Source: Schoenoplectus triqueter (lineage: Eukaryota > Streptophyta > Magnoliopsida > Poales > Cyperaceae). From it: 64,000 nucleotides of DNA. The notes beneath the pieces were generated by a model. It worked only from the letters and a program-made list of their open reading frames with translations. It had not been told where the DNA came from and ran no database searches. This document shows positions 22,296 through 35,608 of the stretch, one piece after another. The stretch's first letter is position 1, and each line of letters starts with the position of its first letter. The stretch spans positions 186,001-250,000 of the forward strand of contig CAXKVV010000053.1 of the NCBI GenBank assembly GCA_964058805.1. The letters are read 5' to 3'. The position numbers were made by a program, and so were the translations under genes.

Positions 22296-25200
22296 TCATT
22301 ATTATTTAGCATTTAAAAATATAAATTTTCTTTAATGTGAAATTTTATATTACTAATTATTTATTTGAGAATTATATTGTCGGGACAAAACCCGAGCTAC
22401 AACTCTAGTAAAAGATAGTTTTCAGTAGTCAGTACCATAGCACAATTTGTTTTCAATTTACATATAAATTATTGGTAACTAAAAGAATACAAAATGTAAT
22501 ATTTAACAAGAGTTTGCATAATTTACTAATAATATATATTTCGGAGAGAAAATTTAATAAAATTATCTATTGAACTTGTAAGAAAGATTTATAGGAAACA
22601 AAATAGGCAATCGAAATATTCAGTACTAAAAATACAGTCAGTGAACAAAATGCTATTTTTTGTTCCATAATACAAATGCTATGCTTATAGACATCATAAA
22701 ATAAGAGCTAGTAAACATACTAACATGACATTTGATAGAATTATCTAGTAAATTTTGGTACCTCAGTCATTACATTAGCAAATTTAGATAAAATTTACTG
22801 TAAAATGTATAATAAGTAACAATTTTCAAATTTGGGTAATCAGTATTTACATCTTCCCAAGATCATTCAGAATTGACGTCATTCCAAAAGGAAGAAAACA
22901 AAATTTCAAATATGATTTCTTTTTTTATCTTTTCTCATAACAATTAATTTCTTTGATGCGGGGCGTTGGCAACTCATTATGGGTTATAACAATTATAAAA
23001 AAAAAAAAATAGATTCAGCTTGTCAAATTAAATTCAAGCACATTGTAACATGAGATTTTAGAGGAAAAAAAACACTTACGAAGACGAGGGTTTTGGAGAG
23101 CATGGCCTTTCTTGATTAACTATAATGTGTTGTGTAATGTGTTTCTGGTCCCCCTGATCTTCAATAGAATTGTTTTTTTTAATATTTCAAAATCATAAAG
23201 GTTTTATATTATAATTAATAAATTATGCAATAAATTAATTATCATATATGGAATATTTTTCTATTATGATGATATAGTCCATTATCTTTTAACAGTGAAG
23301 CGCAAATTAAGTTGTTGGATCAGTTGAGAGATATAAGCCTCTCTTAGTTGCACAAAGGTATTCACCCAGCTAGAAAGAAAAAAAAAACTTAGAATATAGA
23401 TATATAAAGATAATTTTATAAAAATATCATACTAACTTTTATTTGTAAGTCAACAATAAATGAAACTTACACTTATAAGGAATGTGTCAAATTTTATTTT
23501 TTTTAAGATCAATTTCTTTAATGTCATAGTCATTTTTTAATCTATTTGTATTATTATTTTATTAAAATTAACCCTGCTTAAAAAAAAATTCTAGCTTTAT
23601 CACTGACATTAAGGAGAAACTAAAATTTTATTTTTCTACTCGCACTGTGATATGTGGATAACATCCCAACAAGGTCTAATTGACTAACTGAGAATATATC
23701 CATACTGTTGCGGCGATATGATGTCATTTGTGAGATAATAAAATCTCAAGATAAGGTTATAAGGTAATACCGAAGAAATAAATCAGCTGTGATAGTTGAA
23801 ATTATGACAATGATGTTATTTAAGGTTGACAGTGAAATTCACTTAGTAATAAATCTTCTTAAAATTTAATCTGAATAATTTAAATTAATCCGTTGATCAA
23901 TATTGCGTGTCATACTCTCCTTCCTACAGAAAGTATAGCACTAAATTCGGATCCTTAGAGAATAGAGCTGGTACCTATCGTGTACCGAGTACCGATTACC
24001 ACAGTACTAAACGGTTGTGTCATTGTCAAGTGTGTATAAAACTCCTCGTTTGGGTTCCTCGGTGTACGAGATAATCAAAAGTAGAAACTAGAAACTAGAA
24101 ACCACAAATGATGGGAAATCTGCCGCGACTGCTCCGTTCAGAGGCCCTGGTCAGAGAAAATTTATGGACCGTTAGATCTGATCTGAGCGGTTCTGATAAA
24201 GTCTTTAAATACTGAAGTATCAATCAAGGAAGAAGCCGATCCCGTGAAGAAACTGAGACCCTATTCGGATTAGTGGGGCCTTTCTAATTCCATAGTAATA
24301 AGTTTATAATTCAGAAAATATTCGCATTCATTATAATCTTTTAGATATGGATTTAGATATGGATAGAGATCAGTTATTTTATTGATATCCGGATGTAGAT
24401 AGGATATCAAACAATTATATATACGAATATGGATATATTTTGGATATTAAATAAAAATATTATATGTATCATTCAAAAATAATTGAATACTAAAATTAAT
24501 TATAAAAATTAATTATTAATTATTAAAATTAAATACTAATTATAATTATATTAGTAATTTAAATGTATCAATAAATTATAAAAAGCGCACCAATTAGTTA
24601 TAAATTTAGTTAGATTTATAATGAGAATTTTTTATATGCATTTGAAAAAAAAATTGAATAATATTAGATTGAATATCTTCAAATAATGTCAAATGTTAAT
24701 AGATAATAGTTAAACGATAAAATACAAATAAATATTATTCATACTATATCTGTTAAAATTTGTCAGATATAAATACAATCAAATAATATTAATTATTTTT
24801 TAAATCGAATCGTTAATAAAATTAAATATTTTACTATCAATTTACACCTTACTTCGGACCTTTCCTATTAGACGCCGTACTAGTGAGAAAATAATTTTAC
24901 TCTCAAATAATTTATTTTTTCCATCTCATAATTTGTTTTTTTCCCATCTCACCGGCGAGTGAAGAGGGTTCGAAGTTCGAACGGAATCTGAGAGTCATAA
25001 TGGTAGATGCGCGCACGTTACGTGGCAAGTGGAGAGGATGGATGAAGTTTCCCTTGCTTTGCGTAACACACCGCCATTTGATTGGCTGGTTGATATTTTC
25101 TTGGATCCTCTCTTAGTTTCTCTTTGTTTGAAGAATTGGAGGGAGGGCCTTTTTTTTGGCTTAAAATCTGTTGCTCGTAAAAAAAACTCTTTTATGAGTA

Positions 25201-25526
25201 CCATTATATTTATAAATTCGATGATAAAAAATATCTCTAAAAATATATTTATAAATCTCAAGTAGATCAAATTAATTTGAGCCGTCTTATTTCGATGAGC
25301 AAGATTCCGTTCGTTTCTTTTACGAGCAGCAGATCTCAACGCTTTTTTTTTCTCCCTTCTTCTTTTATTTTTAAATTGTACTGAGAGATTTTCGTTTTCA
25401 GTTGAGTCAAAAATTGAATAAGGAATATGATGTTCCATTTTATGGACACAATTTGGTTTAATATGCCTACCAATTTAAGATAAAATATTTCACAATATTT
25501 TTTCTGTAATCAAATTATTGTCTGAT
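21551..25526. other. Intergenic, AT-rich; possible remnant of the PPH 5' end at its left edge
   Basis: It contains a (GA/CT)n run at about 21643-21662 and an (ATT)n run at about 22252-22292. Very AT-rich DNA at 24350-24860 has repeated GGATAT words. A less AT-biased patch lies at 24950-25140. The reverse frame 24995-25438 (147 codons) is Lys/Arg-rich and resembles no family I know. No gene is called. Confidence 0.4.
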
Positions 25527-25709
25527 CAGTGACAGATCTAGAGTGTCAAGCAACTTGGACACACAAGTTGAATATCTTAATTTAGCACAAACACAATTTA
25601 TGTTTTATATTATATATGCACTAAATTTAAACATAAAGTAACTACTTAGAATATTATTTTTGAAAATATAAGATTAAGCATGTGCCTGGCTTGAATAGAT
25701 CCGCCGCTG
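25527..25709. mobile_element. hAT-type MITE (183 bp)
   Basis: The left end CAGTGACAGATCTAGA and the complement of the right end CAGCGGCGGATCTATTC form an imperfect terminal inverted repeat of the CAGNGGCGGATCTA type common in plant hAT MITEs. The flanking octamers do not match convincingly. Confidence 0.55.
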
Positions 25710-28700
25710 TGCTCGACTACTATTTCGACTCAATTTATAGAGATGGGAATATGGTTCTGTAACATTTTTTTTTCTAAAAAACAATGTTCGTTTTATCTTG
25801 GAGCCTTTTCTTTTAGTTTGGAAAATTATATGCCTACTCCTTTTCTCTTTGAAATATTTATGTATTTAGAACTAAGTAATTAAATTTGTACTTCTTTCAG
25901 ATATATATTTTTAATTTAACTTCATGACCCAATAACCAGCACTGAAAAGTTGCTTTGAGTTTTCAAGGCCACATGAGCTTAACGAAACCAAAATTTGATG
26001 AAATGGGTGGCAGCCATGAGAAATTCTCCTACCAGGCCTGGTAAATTCCTCAATTGGACCAACGAAAATTTATGGACATTTTAAAAGCTGTCCTACTTTT
26101 TCCTCCTAATTATGAAGAACTGTGAATATTAATTACAGTTCAGGACAGTAAATGTATCTTTAGGTGATAACTTAGCCTTTTCTTCTTTATTTATTTATTA
26201 CTTTTATAAGGAGAACACTACAAAGATGAGATGGTGCATAGGTATTCAGGTTTAAAACTTTCTTTTTTTTTTAAAAAAAAAAAGGAAAAAAGAAAATTTA
26301 TTAAATGCTGCATGCTTCATATCTATTTAACATATCGTAGATAACAATTGTGCAATTGTTCCGGTCTAAAAAACTATTATGACCTTGTAAAGGACTTCAT
26401 AAAATATTTCAAGTCCAAAAACTATTTAAAATCGAATAAATGTTCAAGATAATCTTACTAAAACGATCAAACACGAATAGAGGTACCAAATATTTTTGGC
26501 AAAAAAAAATAACATAACAAGTTCTCTCAGGAACCGTATAGTGTAAAACCTGATAATTAAATTGCCATCAGTTCCAAGCTTCAGCTCTATGTTATGTAGT
26601 TATGTCCTCGGACAGTCTGAGATTATTTATTTTGGTGAATTTACTGAAGAATACCAGTATTAATTATTTTTTAAAAAATTCAGGTAGTGCTCTGTCAAAT
26701 ACACTTTTTTTTCATTATGGGAAGAAAAAGGGGAAAAATTCATCCGGATTGTATTATTTGTGAAATTATATATCAAGCACATATTGGCAGTGACTACTGT
26801 GAAGGACAAGGTAGGTAGGGCGTAGGGGATGCCAACTATTCTCATCCATAGAATGATGTTATCTTAATATCATTGCATACTGTTTATATTCAACAGGGCA
26901 TGCAAACTGCAAAGGCTGAGATGACGTGACATATAATAGCAAGAATAATATATAATAGTACTTCCTCTCCTCCCTGACCATAAGTATTACAACTTTAATT
27001 AATAACAGTATACTGTTTCCAACTTACAACTATAAAGAAAGAAAATTTATTTGCACGCCTTAACTGAAACACTGTTTGTGATCTTAGCCCTCTACCTATA
27101 TCAAGTCTGTATCTTCTCGGAAATTAATAAAATTTGTATTACAATTACTTTAGCATTTTAATTTTACAATCATGTATATTAAATAATTTACCAAATTCAC
27201 TTTTTTATATTATTATGATAAGATAATAGTACGATATATGTTTGATCAGTTACTTGATGACAAGTACTTCTCATTATAATTAAATATAATATGCAAAAAT
27301 AAAAATAAAATATAACAAGTGTTACATCAATGTTAAGGTAAAGTTTTCACTGACAACTGCACAAGCCAGAACCAGGAGTGGAACTGCAAATAGTCCAAAG
27401 TCTACATGGCATGTGTGGTTGTTGCGCCACTTGCTTGCCAGAATTTGTACGACTGTGATCAGTACCAGTATGAATAAATTCAGTTACAGGAGTTGTTTGG
27501 TGACTGATTCAACCCTATACGCCGTGTCTACCTACATCTGTGGATCTCTTATACACTGACACTGTTATGAAGTATTTAAAGTGTTGGATCCCATATTAAG
27601 TAATTTTTTGTTTATTTTTAAATTGGATGGATTGAATTAGGTGATGAAGTTGATGGTGCATCCAGGCCTTCGATATTAATGTTCATAGTCGCTGTTCTGG
27701 CACATGTTTATATGAACTTGATTTTTTATGGATTTTTCTTTTTCATAACTTTTTTAACTTTTGTAGGTCATGTCTCTTAGTTACACACAACATTTTTTGT
27801 CATAGTGTGACACTGTGAGTTGTTCACCCTTGCTGCAGAGAAATATTCAGATTTATATTTTACACATGTAATATTGCTCTATAATAGTTGGATGCTTTTC
27901 TCTGTTCTGCTCAATTGTTGGAACACTGTTCTCCGTACAATGCGTAGAGATTTAAAAATTTAAAGTGCCATATTAATTTGAACATTAGGTAGGTATATAT
28001 ATTTGGATTATTTACTTAGGTGGCCGAAATAATTGTTGGCAGTTACCGAAATAGAAAAGGAACTTTAGTGCATCCCAGCGTTAATTATTTAATTCACACC
28101 AGTATATACTGTACTAATTAATTATTTTTTAGGAAAAAAGGAACATAAATGGGACGATTGTCTCTCTATCCCTAGTTTGCACGAGATTGTATCACATCGA
28201 CACTATTTTTTTAGGAAAAAGTCAAGGCCTTATTTATTTTCAAATTTTATTGATAATAAAAGCTTACAAATGATCTAAAAAATTGTTGACTCCAAGAAAA
28301 TTAAAAACAAACTATGAATAAAAAAAATAAAATAAAAAATCATATAAAAAATAATGTATTATTAAAATACCAACGAAGCTAAAATTTTAGAGTTATTTCC
28401 CTGAGGAGAATCTGATATTGGCTTAGAACTGTGCAAGAAGATTCTATTACATCTTTCCCACCAGACTATGTATATCAATACAGTGATCGCAAGAATGCGC
28501 TGTCCCAATAGTTTTAACGATGCATGTATCAGTAAAGCTTGCTGAGAAGATTAATTTGAGGAAATTATGAGCAGATTTCACGGTTAATCACTGGATATTT
28601 TAAACATTCTCTGATCTTGAAGCCATAGATTTTTAAAGTAAGGACATTCATTGAAGAGATGCATGTGTCACCGTTTCTTATGCATTTTGGCATAAAACAC

Positions 28701-28767
28701 AACTACCAACCAATCGCCATCCTCTTTTATTGAGATTGTCAATTGTAATGATAGTGTCTCTAATCAT
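25710..28767. other. Intergenic, no gene recognised
   Basis: AT-rich on both strands with no open frame of interest and no recognised repeat. Confidence 0.4.
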
Positions 28768-30960
28768 TACAACAACAACAAAGTCTTTAATCTCAAATAA
28801 ATTGGGGTAGGCTAGAAATAAAACCCAATTAAAAAATATAACATCAAAGATCTCAAGTATCAGTGATAATAATGAATATGATGGAAGAAAAAAATAATAA
28901 TAATAATATATAAATAAAGATAATAATGATAATATGCTAATAATAATAGCAATAATAACAATAATAATAATAGTACAATAAACCTCTATTATAAAATCTA
29001 TTTCTAAATCCTAAAATCCTATTTTAAAACCTAATTCTAAATTCTAAAATCTTATCTAAACCTATATTTCTGAAATATATTTCTAAATTCTAAATCCTAA
29101 AATCCTAAAAAATCTAAGAATATGAAGTCTATAACTCTACTATTAAACTCTAACCCCCTAAATCATGGTTCAGGTACATGAATCGCTATCTTCCACGCAC
29201 TCCTATCCAAAACAAGCTCTTGGGGTATATTTCATTCCTTCAAATCTCTTTTTATTGCTTCATCCCATGTCAGTTTCGGTCGACCTCTTCCTCTTCTTGT
29301 ATTTTCAGGACGACTTAAACTACCGTTGCGTACTGATTCTTCAGGAGACATTCGTTGGATATGACCAAACCATCGTAAACGATGTTAGACTAGCTTCTCT
29401 TGAATTGGTGTTATCCCAAGTTTGTCCCTAATATCATCATTTCTGATTCGATCTTTCCTTGTGTGGCCACATATCCAACGCAACATCCGTATTTCCGCTA
29501 CACTAATCTTCTGGATGTGTTGTCCTTTTGTAGCCCAACATTCTGCGCCATACAACATCGTGGGTCTAATCACCGTCTTGTAGAACTTGTCTTTTAGTTT
29601 TTTTGGGACCTTCTTGTCACAAAGAACACCAGATGTTTGTCTCTATTTTACCCATCCAGCTCTTATTCTATGACTAACATGTTCATTGATCTCTCCTTCA
29701 CTCTGCAACATCGATCCCAAATACCGAAATGTGTCATTCATGGGTACTACTCGTCCATCCAAACTAACATCTCTGTCATCTAAGTTTTCCCCGCAGAAAT
29801 GATACCTTATATATTCAGTTTTTATCCTACTAAGTCTAAAATCTTTCGATTCTAAAGTTTGTCTCCACAACTCTAGTTTCTGATTGACTTCAATTCTGCT
29901 TTCGTCAATCAGCACCACATCATCAGCAAAGAGCATACACTAAGGAATATCTTCTTGTATGTCCTTTGTGATCTCATCCATCAATAAGGTGAAAATATAT
30001 GGACTCAATGCTGACCCTTGATGTAATCCTATCTTAATAGGAAATATATCAGACTCGCTGTCACATGCTCTGACACAAGTCACAGCATTTGTGTACATAT
30101 CCTTAATAAGGGTAACGTACTTTCTCACTCTCGTCGTTGAATAGCTTGTCGAAGTATGCTCTACATCTGTTCTTAATCTCCTCATCTTTAATACATTTAA
30201 CTTGGTGGAAGTCTCTTGTATTCCTTTCTCGAAGTTTAACCATCTTGTAGACATCATTTTCGCCATCTTTCGTATCTGATTTCCGATACAACTCCGTGTA
30301 TGCCTGACCCCTTGCTTCGCTCACAGCTTTTTTTGCGTTTCTTCTAGTTTCTTTGTACTTCTGTATGTTTTCATCACTCTTGTTGTGATGTAAACGTTTG
30401 TAACATTTTTTCTTCTCATTGATAGCCTTTTATACTTCATCATTCCACCACCAAGTGTCTTTAGATTCACGTTTATTTTCTCTAGTTACTCCAAACACCT
30501 CTATAGCCATCTTCCAAATGTGAGTCGTCATATTCTTCCACATATTATCCGCATCCTCACTTTCGTTCCACGATCCTTCTGCAATAACTCTATTCTTAAA
30601 CACCTGAGAAACGTCCCCTTTGAGCTTCCACCACCTCATTCTCGTTATTTTCATGTCTCTATCTCGCCGAACGCATACCTAAAAATAAAAATCAGCCACC
30701 AAAAGTTTGTGTTGTGTGACAACACACTCGCCAGGTATTACCTTACAATCCATGCAGTTTGGTCTCTCCTCCCTTCTAGTCAGGACAAAATCGATCTGAC
30801 TCGAGTGTTGGCCACTGCTGAAAGTAATTAAATGCGATTTTCTCTCTCTAACCATTAACCAAGAAAATAATATTATTCTTTGAGGAACTTTTAAAGACCA
30901 TATATGTTTGATTGGAGAGACTGGAGAGGGCGCCTTTAACAAATGAATAGAATGATTTGT
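28768..30960 (-). mobile_element. RTE-like LINE remnant (non-LTR retrotransposon), internally deleted
   Basis: Read on the minus strand. The piece at about 30860-30680 resembles the end of the endonuclease (SQIDFVLTRREERPNCMDCK, QHKLLVADFYF). It is followed by the linker region (RMRWWKLKGDV, DTWWWNDEV, AVSEARGQAYTELYRKSDTK) up to about 30110. The frame then jumps to the late palm of the reverse transcriptase (FPIKIGLHQGSALSPYIFTL, then FADD at about 29925) and the thumb/C-terminal part (RPTMLYGAECWATK, RMLRWICGHTRKDRIRN). Several frames and stops interrupt it, and the early palm with the first catalytic Asp is missing, so it is dead. The 3' end is the RTE-type tail in which TTTGTTGTTGTTGTA (complement of about 28767-28781) closes the element. 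A zinc-knuckle-like IWSLKVPQRI segment upstream of the endonuclease end may come from another LINE. Confidence 0.85.
28990..29115. repeat. Degenerate CCTAAA-like repeat within the LINE remnant
   Basis: Words such as TAAATCCTAAAATCC, AACCTAATTCTAAATTC and CTAAATCCTAAAATCC recur. They recall plant telomere sequence (CCCTAAA) but no perfect unit is present. A (TAA)n run precedes it at about 28890-28975. Confidence 0.5.
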
Positions 30961-30979
30961 ACAAGAAAATTTTATTAGA

Positions 30980-31200
30980 TGTTAGAATCTGTAGAAATAT
31001 AGCAAGTATTTATTAAGGATATCGAATATCTATTAGAGATATCGAGTATTAATTAGAGATTTTTAATTATGTTTTTTCTATTGTATTATGTTATAGGTCT
31101 ATATATAAAGGCATTGTAGTAATTGAATAAATAAGTTTTTCTCAAAAATTATTTTCATTTTTCTACTGAATCGATAGTGACTTGTTTTTCTATTGATGAA
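30980..31200 (+). mobile_element. Probable fragment of a Copia-type LTR
   Basis: It begins TGTTAGAATCTGTAG and contains a TATA box in CTATATATAAAGGC, followed by ATTGAATAAATAAG, which has the layout of the promoter end of many plant Copia LTRs. No second LTR was found, so it is a solo or truncated LTR. The right border is approximate. Confidence 0.4.
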
Positions 31201-31261
31201 GCAATTGAACAGTGGATAAAATGTCAATCAATTTTGACAAATAAAATTTGCTTCACTTGAT

Positions 31262-31389
31262 AACGAGTCCGGGAGCGCAAAACATGAAAACGGGACCCGA
31301 CGCTCTCGGAACCGCCGAAAACGAGTCCGGGAGCGCAAAACATAAAAACGGGACCCTTCGCCCTCGGTACCGCCGAAAACGAGTCCGGG
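31262..31389. repeat. 58-bp GC-rich tandem repeat, two full copies and a partial third
   Basis: AACGAGTCCGGGAGCGCAAA starts at 31262 and 31320, and AACGAGTCCGGG starts again at 31378, giving a 58-bp unit. It stands out sharply from the AT-rich flanks. Each unit ends ACCGCCGAA. Confidence 0.9.
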
Positions 31390-34223
31390 TGACTGAAATA
31401 GAATTGAGGGTTGATAAATAAAGTTTAGCATAAAGGTTTTTAGATTTATCTTTGCATCAAGGGCAAAAGAAAATATAATAGAAAAATCATATTTAAGATA
31501 TCATTACCTCAATTAAATTACTAAAATGAAATAATTTCTTCTGATTTTATTTAAAATTGACATCTATTATTAAAAAATTGTGCAATGGATTTTAGATTTT
31601 GCCAAAATGATCATTTGGTCCTTAAAACATTTAATTCGTATCAATTTTTAATGCGCTAACACTATCACTTGTCACAAAATTAGATGAAAATTCACTCATT
31701 AGCCATATCCATGCTCATACATTATATAATAAAGCTACTGTGAGCTTGCTAAAAAAATAACAAATTATTTTCAAATTTCAATTTAATTAAGTTGCCCAAT
31801 AAATTCCTTATATGAAGATTTTTGTTTTGAAATTTGAATATGATTTAATTTTTTTTATTAAGCCCATGGAAGACATTCATGATTTTAGAACACGCACGCA
31901 CTGCAAAACACAATGAGATGTATGCACAAAAATGTATTTTTATTTTACAATTATATATTAAGTAAGACCTATTTAGAGCTAATTATAATAATTTTATAAT
32001 TGAAAATATTATTTAAAATTTTTAGGAGAAAAAAGGAAACAAATTAATGCATTTTCATGAACAATATGACGTTATTTACTCAAAAATTAATTAAGCTTTT
32101 CGTATCTTAAAATTTAACTCTCAAAAAAATTGATCTTTAATCTAGTGATAAAAACAATGCTCTCCTTGTTGAAGGTTACAGTTTGAAACTCAATTGAACT
32201 TGATTTATGAACAATTAAATAATAAATAACTTAGACTCTCATCTTTAACAAAGTAAACTCTCAAGAATGCAACATGAGCGTGAATCGTCTGTAAGGAAAT
32301 TAGGAAACTTAAAAATTGCAATTGAGCATCATATATTAAAAAATATATGACATAATGTTCATCACATTTTTAAAAAACGACCATTAACTAAACCAGTTTC
32401 CATAACAACTGTACGCAAGAGTGGTCCTAACATTTTTAATTTGTGGGGTTATGCAATATATATATATATATATATATCATCCGATCCCTCTCAGGTTGCA
32501 AAAGGTCATTTTTATTAGGTCCATATTGTTGGTAAGCTGGTCAGATACCAGTGATTTTTCCTCGCCCAAAATATTTCTGGTTTTTTTTATAAATTTCAAT
32601 TACTTAAAATCTGAATATGCTACTTGTGATTTTAAATTCAATCATGTTCAATTATTTGCACAGTTTATTTTGGAAGATTTAATTGGTCAAAAACAAATAT
32701 ATATTGTGAATTGAATCAGAAATGTACATTGATAACACTATGTGGAGTAAAAGTCAAAACAGCTCCACTGGCAGTACTCGAACAGTAAGGATACTTCTTG
32801 TCTCTTTCTTTTCCGATACTATTATAGCCAAGATAACTAAATAGGAAAGTTGTAGTTTTGTAGAAATCATTTTGGAGTTTTATTTCTCCTTGTTATTATT
32901 TTCTCTCGTAATGCTACAATGAAAAAAACAAACTTCGATCCAAACTGTTGAGTTTTTTGTCGGACTTGTTTTCCATCATCATTTGATAAGTTGATACATG
33001 TAGTGCTACGATGATAAAATTGTGCACTCCAAGCAACACTATATACGATCACACATGCAAAAATGTACAACTCTAGATAAGTTTATTTATTAACTTTTCT
33101 TTGTCCAATAAGATAAAGATTGAAAGCTTGATAAATTTTGATTTTTGTCAACATTGTTTTTTTTTAAAAGGGATAATTAGTTATATGCTAGAAAAAAATT
33201 TGGATTTTGAAAAATATCATTTAAATTTTGTATTTAGATGAATATCACCTCAAATTTAGTTTGCTTTTAGTTTTATCACTCCAACTATAATATTTTTTAT
33301 AATATTAAAAATACCGTTAAATCAATAATCCATCTCCTTCTCTCAGCTCACTCCCTCTCCCCACTCCCCTCGGGCCTCACCAGTAGATGTAATTGAAGCA
33401 ATGCAAGAGAACAAAATTATGGTACCAGTTGAGAGCTCAAAATTATAAGCAATTCATAAAAAGATGTCAATTCTAATGGCCTTGACAAGCTTCAATTGCA
33501 AAAATAAACAGATAATAGTCCTAGAACCTTTCGAATCTTGCAATTTCATCCCCAAATAAACTCTGGATCATACCAGTTAAAAGTAAACGACAATACCAGT
33601 TAGTACCAGTTATGGAGCTAGTGCCAATATCGTTTAGAGGTCAATAAGGGTATATTGATGGAAGGTAGAAGGCTTGATTTCAGCAATTCGACTTCAATTA
33701 ATTAAACAAAGAACATAGCAAGATTTCCATTAAACCTAAAAAAACTGAACACAATAAAATAAAAATGTCACACACTGCAGCTTAGGTGTGATGGATTCCC
33801 GCCGTGAATACTCATTTTTGAATATCTACAAAATATTTTCTTACCATTTAAGTTAATTAAACAGAAAATATACTAAAAAAATAATAGAACAAACACATTT
33901 TATATTAAACATTAGTATTTGTACAACATTTGGCTTATCAGCTTATGTCAATAACCACACAGGTAATTTCAAGTAGATCTATTACTTACCTGAAATTACT
34001 ACAGTCAGCTATCTACAGATAAAATTGGACTGTAGTACATAATCATATATATTGTAGAGTAGGTCTAACACCTCGCTTTACTATAATATACAATAGTATG
34101 CTTATGCCATCTTATTCTTCTAACCATCCCCATTGCTAGCAGGGACGTACTCATGATCCACCGAAATTAGGTCCTCTTCATCCACGGTCATAGTATGTGT
34201 GTGTCTATATATATATATATATT
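31390..34223. other. Intergenic, no gene recognised
   Basis: AT-rich with a TA microsatellite at about 32457-32478. A 97-codon frame over that microsatellite is composition-driven. No gene is called. Confidence 0.4.
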
Positions 34224-34625
34224 AAAAAAAATATATCAAATTATTTTTAAATTTTAATTTATCATTCTCATTAAATTATTTATATGAAAATCTTGTGGGA
34301 TACAAAAATTTGAAGTGTTTTGAACTTTTTAAGTCACCGATTTTAATTTTTTAAAATGATGTTCAAGTATTGAATATATTATTATTATTTTTAGAGCTGA
34401 TTTTCAAAAATTAAATACCATGACGTAAAGAACTCAATTACAATTTTTAAACATCATTTTTAAAAATAAAAAATGATGACTTAAAAAACTCAAAATACTC
34501 TAAATTTTTGCATCCCACAAAATTTTCATATAAAAAATTAAAATTTAGAGATAATTTGATATACTTGAGTTAAACTCACGGAAAGCCTCCGTGAGCTTTG
34601 GCCTTTAGCTCATGGTATTTTTACT
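34224..34625. mobile_element. Foldback MITE, AGTAAA family, copy 3 (left end lost)
   Basis: Homologous to the elements at 13789 and 14218, with CTTGTGGGATACAAAAATTT and TCCCACAAAATTT inner words. The right end is intact (complement of AGTAAAAATACCATGAGC), while the outer left ~50 bp are replaced by TA repeat. Confidence 0.75.
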
Positions 34626-34646
34626 ATATATATATATATATATATG

Positions 34647-34980
34647 AGTAAAGCTAGCGTGCTCCTAGGAGCACGGAACCTCTCCGTGATCCTAGCTGAA
34701 AAAATATATCAAATGATCTTTAAATTTTGATTTATCACTCTTATTAAATTCTTCATATAGAAATCATATGGGGTGCAAAAATTTGGGGTCTTTTGAGTTT
34801 TCTAACTCACTGTTTTTAATTTTTAAAAATCAATTCTAAAAATAATAATAATATATTTAATATTTGTACATTATTTTCAAAAATTAAAAAATATGACTTA
34901 GAAAACTCAAAACGCCCCAAATTTTTGTATACCAAAAAATTTCAATATGAAGAATTTAATGAGGGTGATAAATCAAATTT
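34647..34980. mobile_element. Foldback MITE, AGTAAA family, copy 4 (right end truncated)
   Basis: It starts AGTAAAGCTAGCGTGCTCC after about 20 bp of TA repeat. The homology stops abruptly near 34980, in the right arm, where the Copia gag remnant begins. The outer arm differs from other copies (CTCCTAGGAGCACGG instead of GCTTAAGCTCACGG). Confidence 0.75.
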
Positions 34981-35608
34981 TCTCACATTATTGTTTAGTT
35001 CGATCTCAGCTCCGATCTTTGTTCAAGTAGTCAATGCAGAGACCTCATTTCAACTTTGGCAGAACTTCAATAATTTCATACATATCTCAGTCGCTGGCAA
35101 AGGTTCTTGATTTCAAGTTATTGCTTCAAACATCAAAGAAGGGTGCTTTCTCCTGTTCGCATTTTTTTCAACACACGTAAGGCATTGCTGATCGACTGCG
35201 TAGTGTTGGCTCGGCTATATCAGATTAAGATTTAGTCATTTACACCCTCCAAGGACTTAGATTTGAGTATGAGATATTTATGACAGCTTTCTCAATGAGA
35301 CAAGATTCTCCATCCATAGTTGAATTATATAACCTTCTTCTTGCTGATGAAGCGCGTATTCATGTCAATCTTAAGTCCCTTTCTACTACATCTGCTCATC
35401 TCACCTCCTCCTCTCAGGTCAATTCTGTCAATACTGAATCTCAACCTACTAAACTTCTCTATACATCTGGTAGCCAAAAAAATAGGCAATAACACCAATT
35501 TCAATAACAAGAATTATTCAGGTTAGTACAATAGAGGTTGCGATCGAGGTGGCAATAGAAGTTGGGGCAGTGGTCGTCAAAATTTTAATTCTGGAGATAT
35601 CACATCTT
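34981..35608 (+). mobile_element. Copia retrotransposon gag remnant, left part
   Basis: Segments of a Copia-type gag can be read in two frames: FVQVVNAETSFQLWQN, SQSLAKVLDFKL, IADRLRSVGSAISD, LVIYTLQGLRFEYEI and MTAFSMRQDSPSIVELYN. Stops and a frame change show decay. The reading frame runs into the TRIM insertion point at 35608 and resumes at 37448. No 5' LTR of this element was found, and the left border is the truncated MITE. Confidence 0.8.

Noticed and set aside
24995..25438. 147-codon reverse open frame
   Set aside because: Lys/Arg-rich low-complexity translation with no family resemblance. The forward strand over part of the region is equally open, which suggests chance.
28990..29115. 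Interstitial telomere repeat
   Set aside because: No perfect CCCTAAA unit is present. The degenerate CCTAAA words lie within a LINE remnant.
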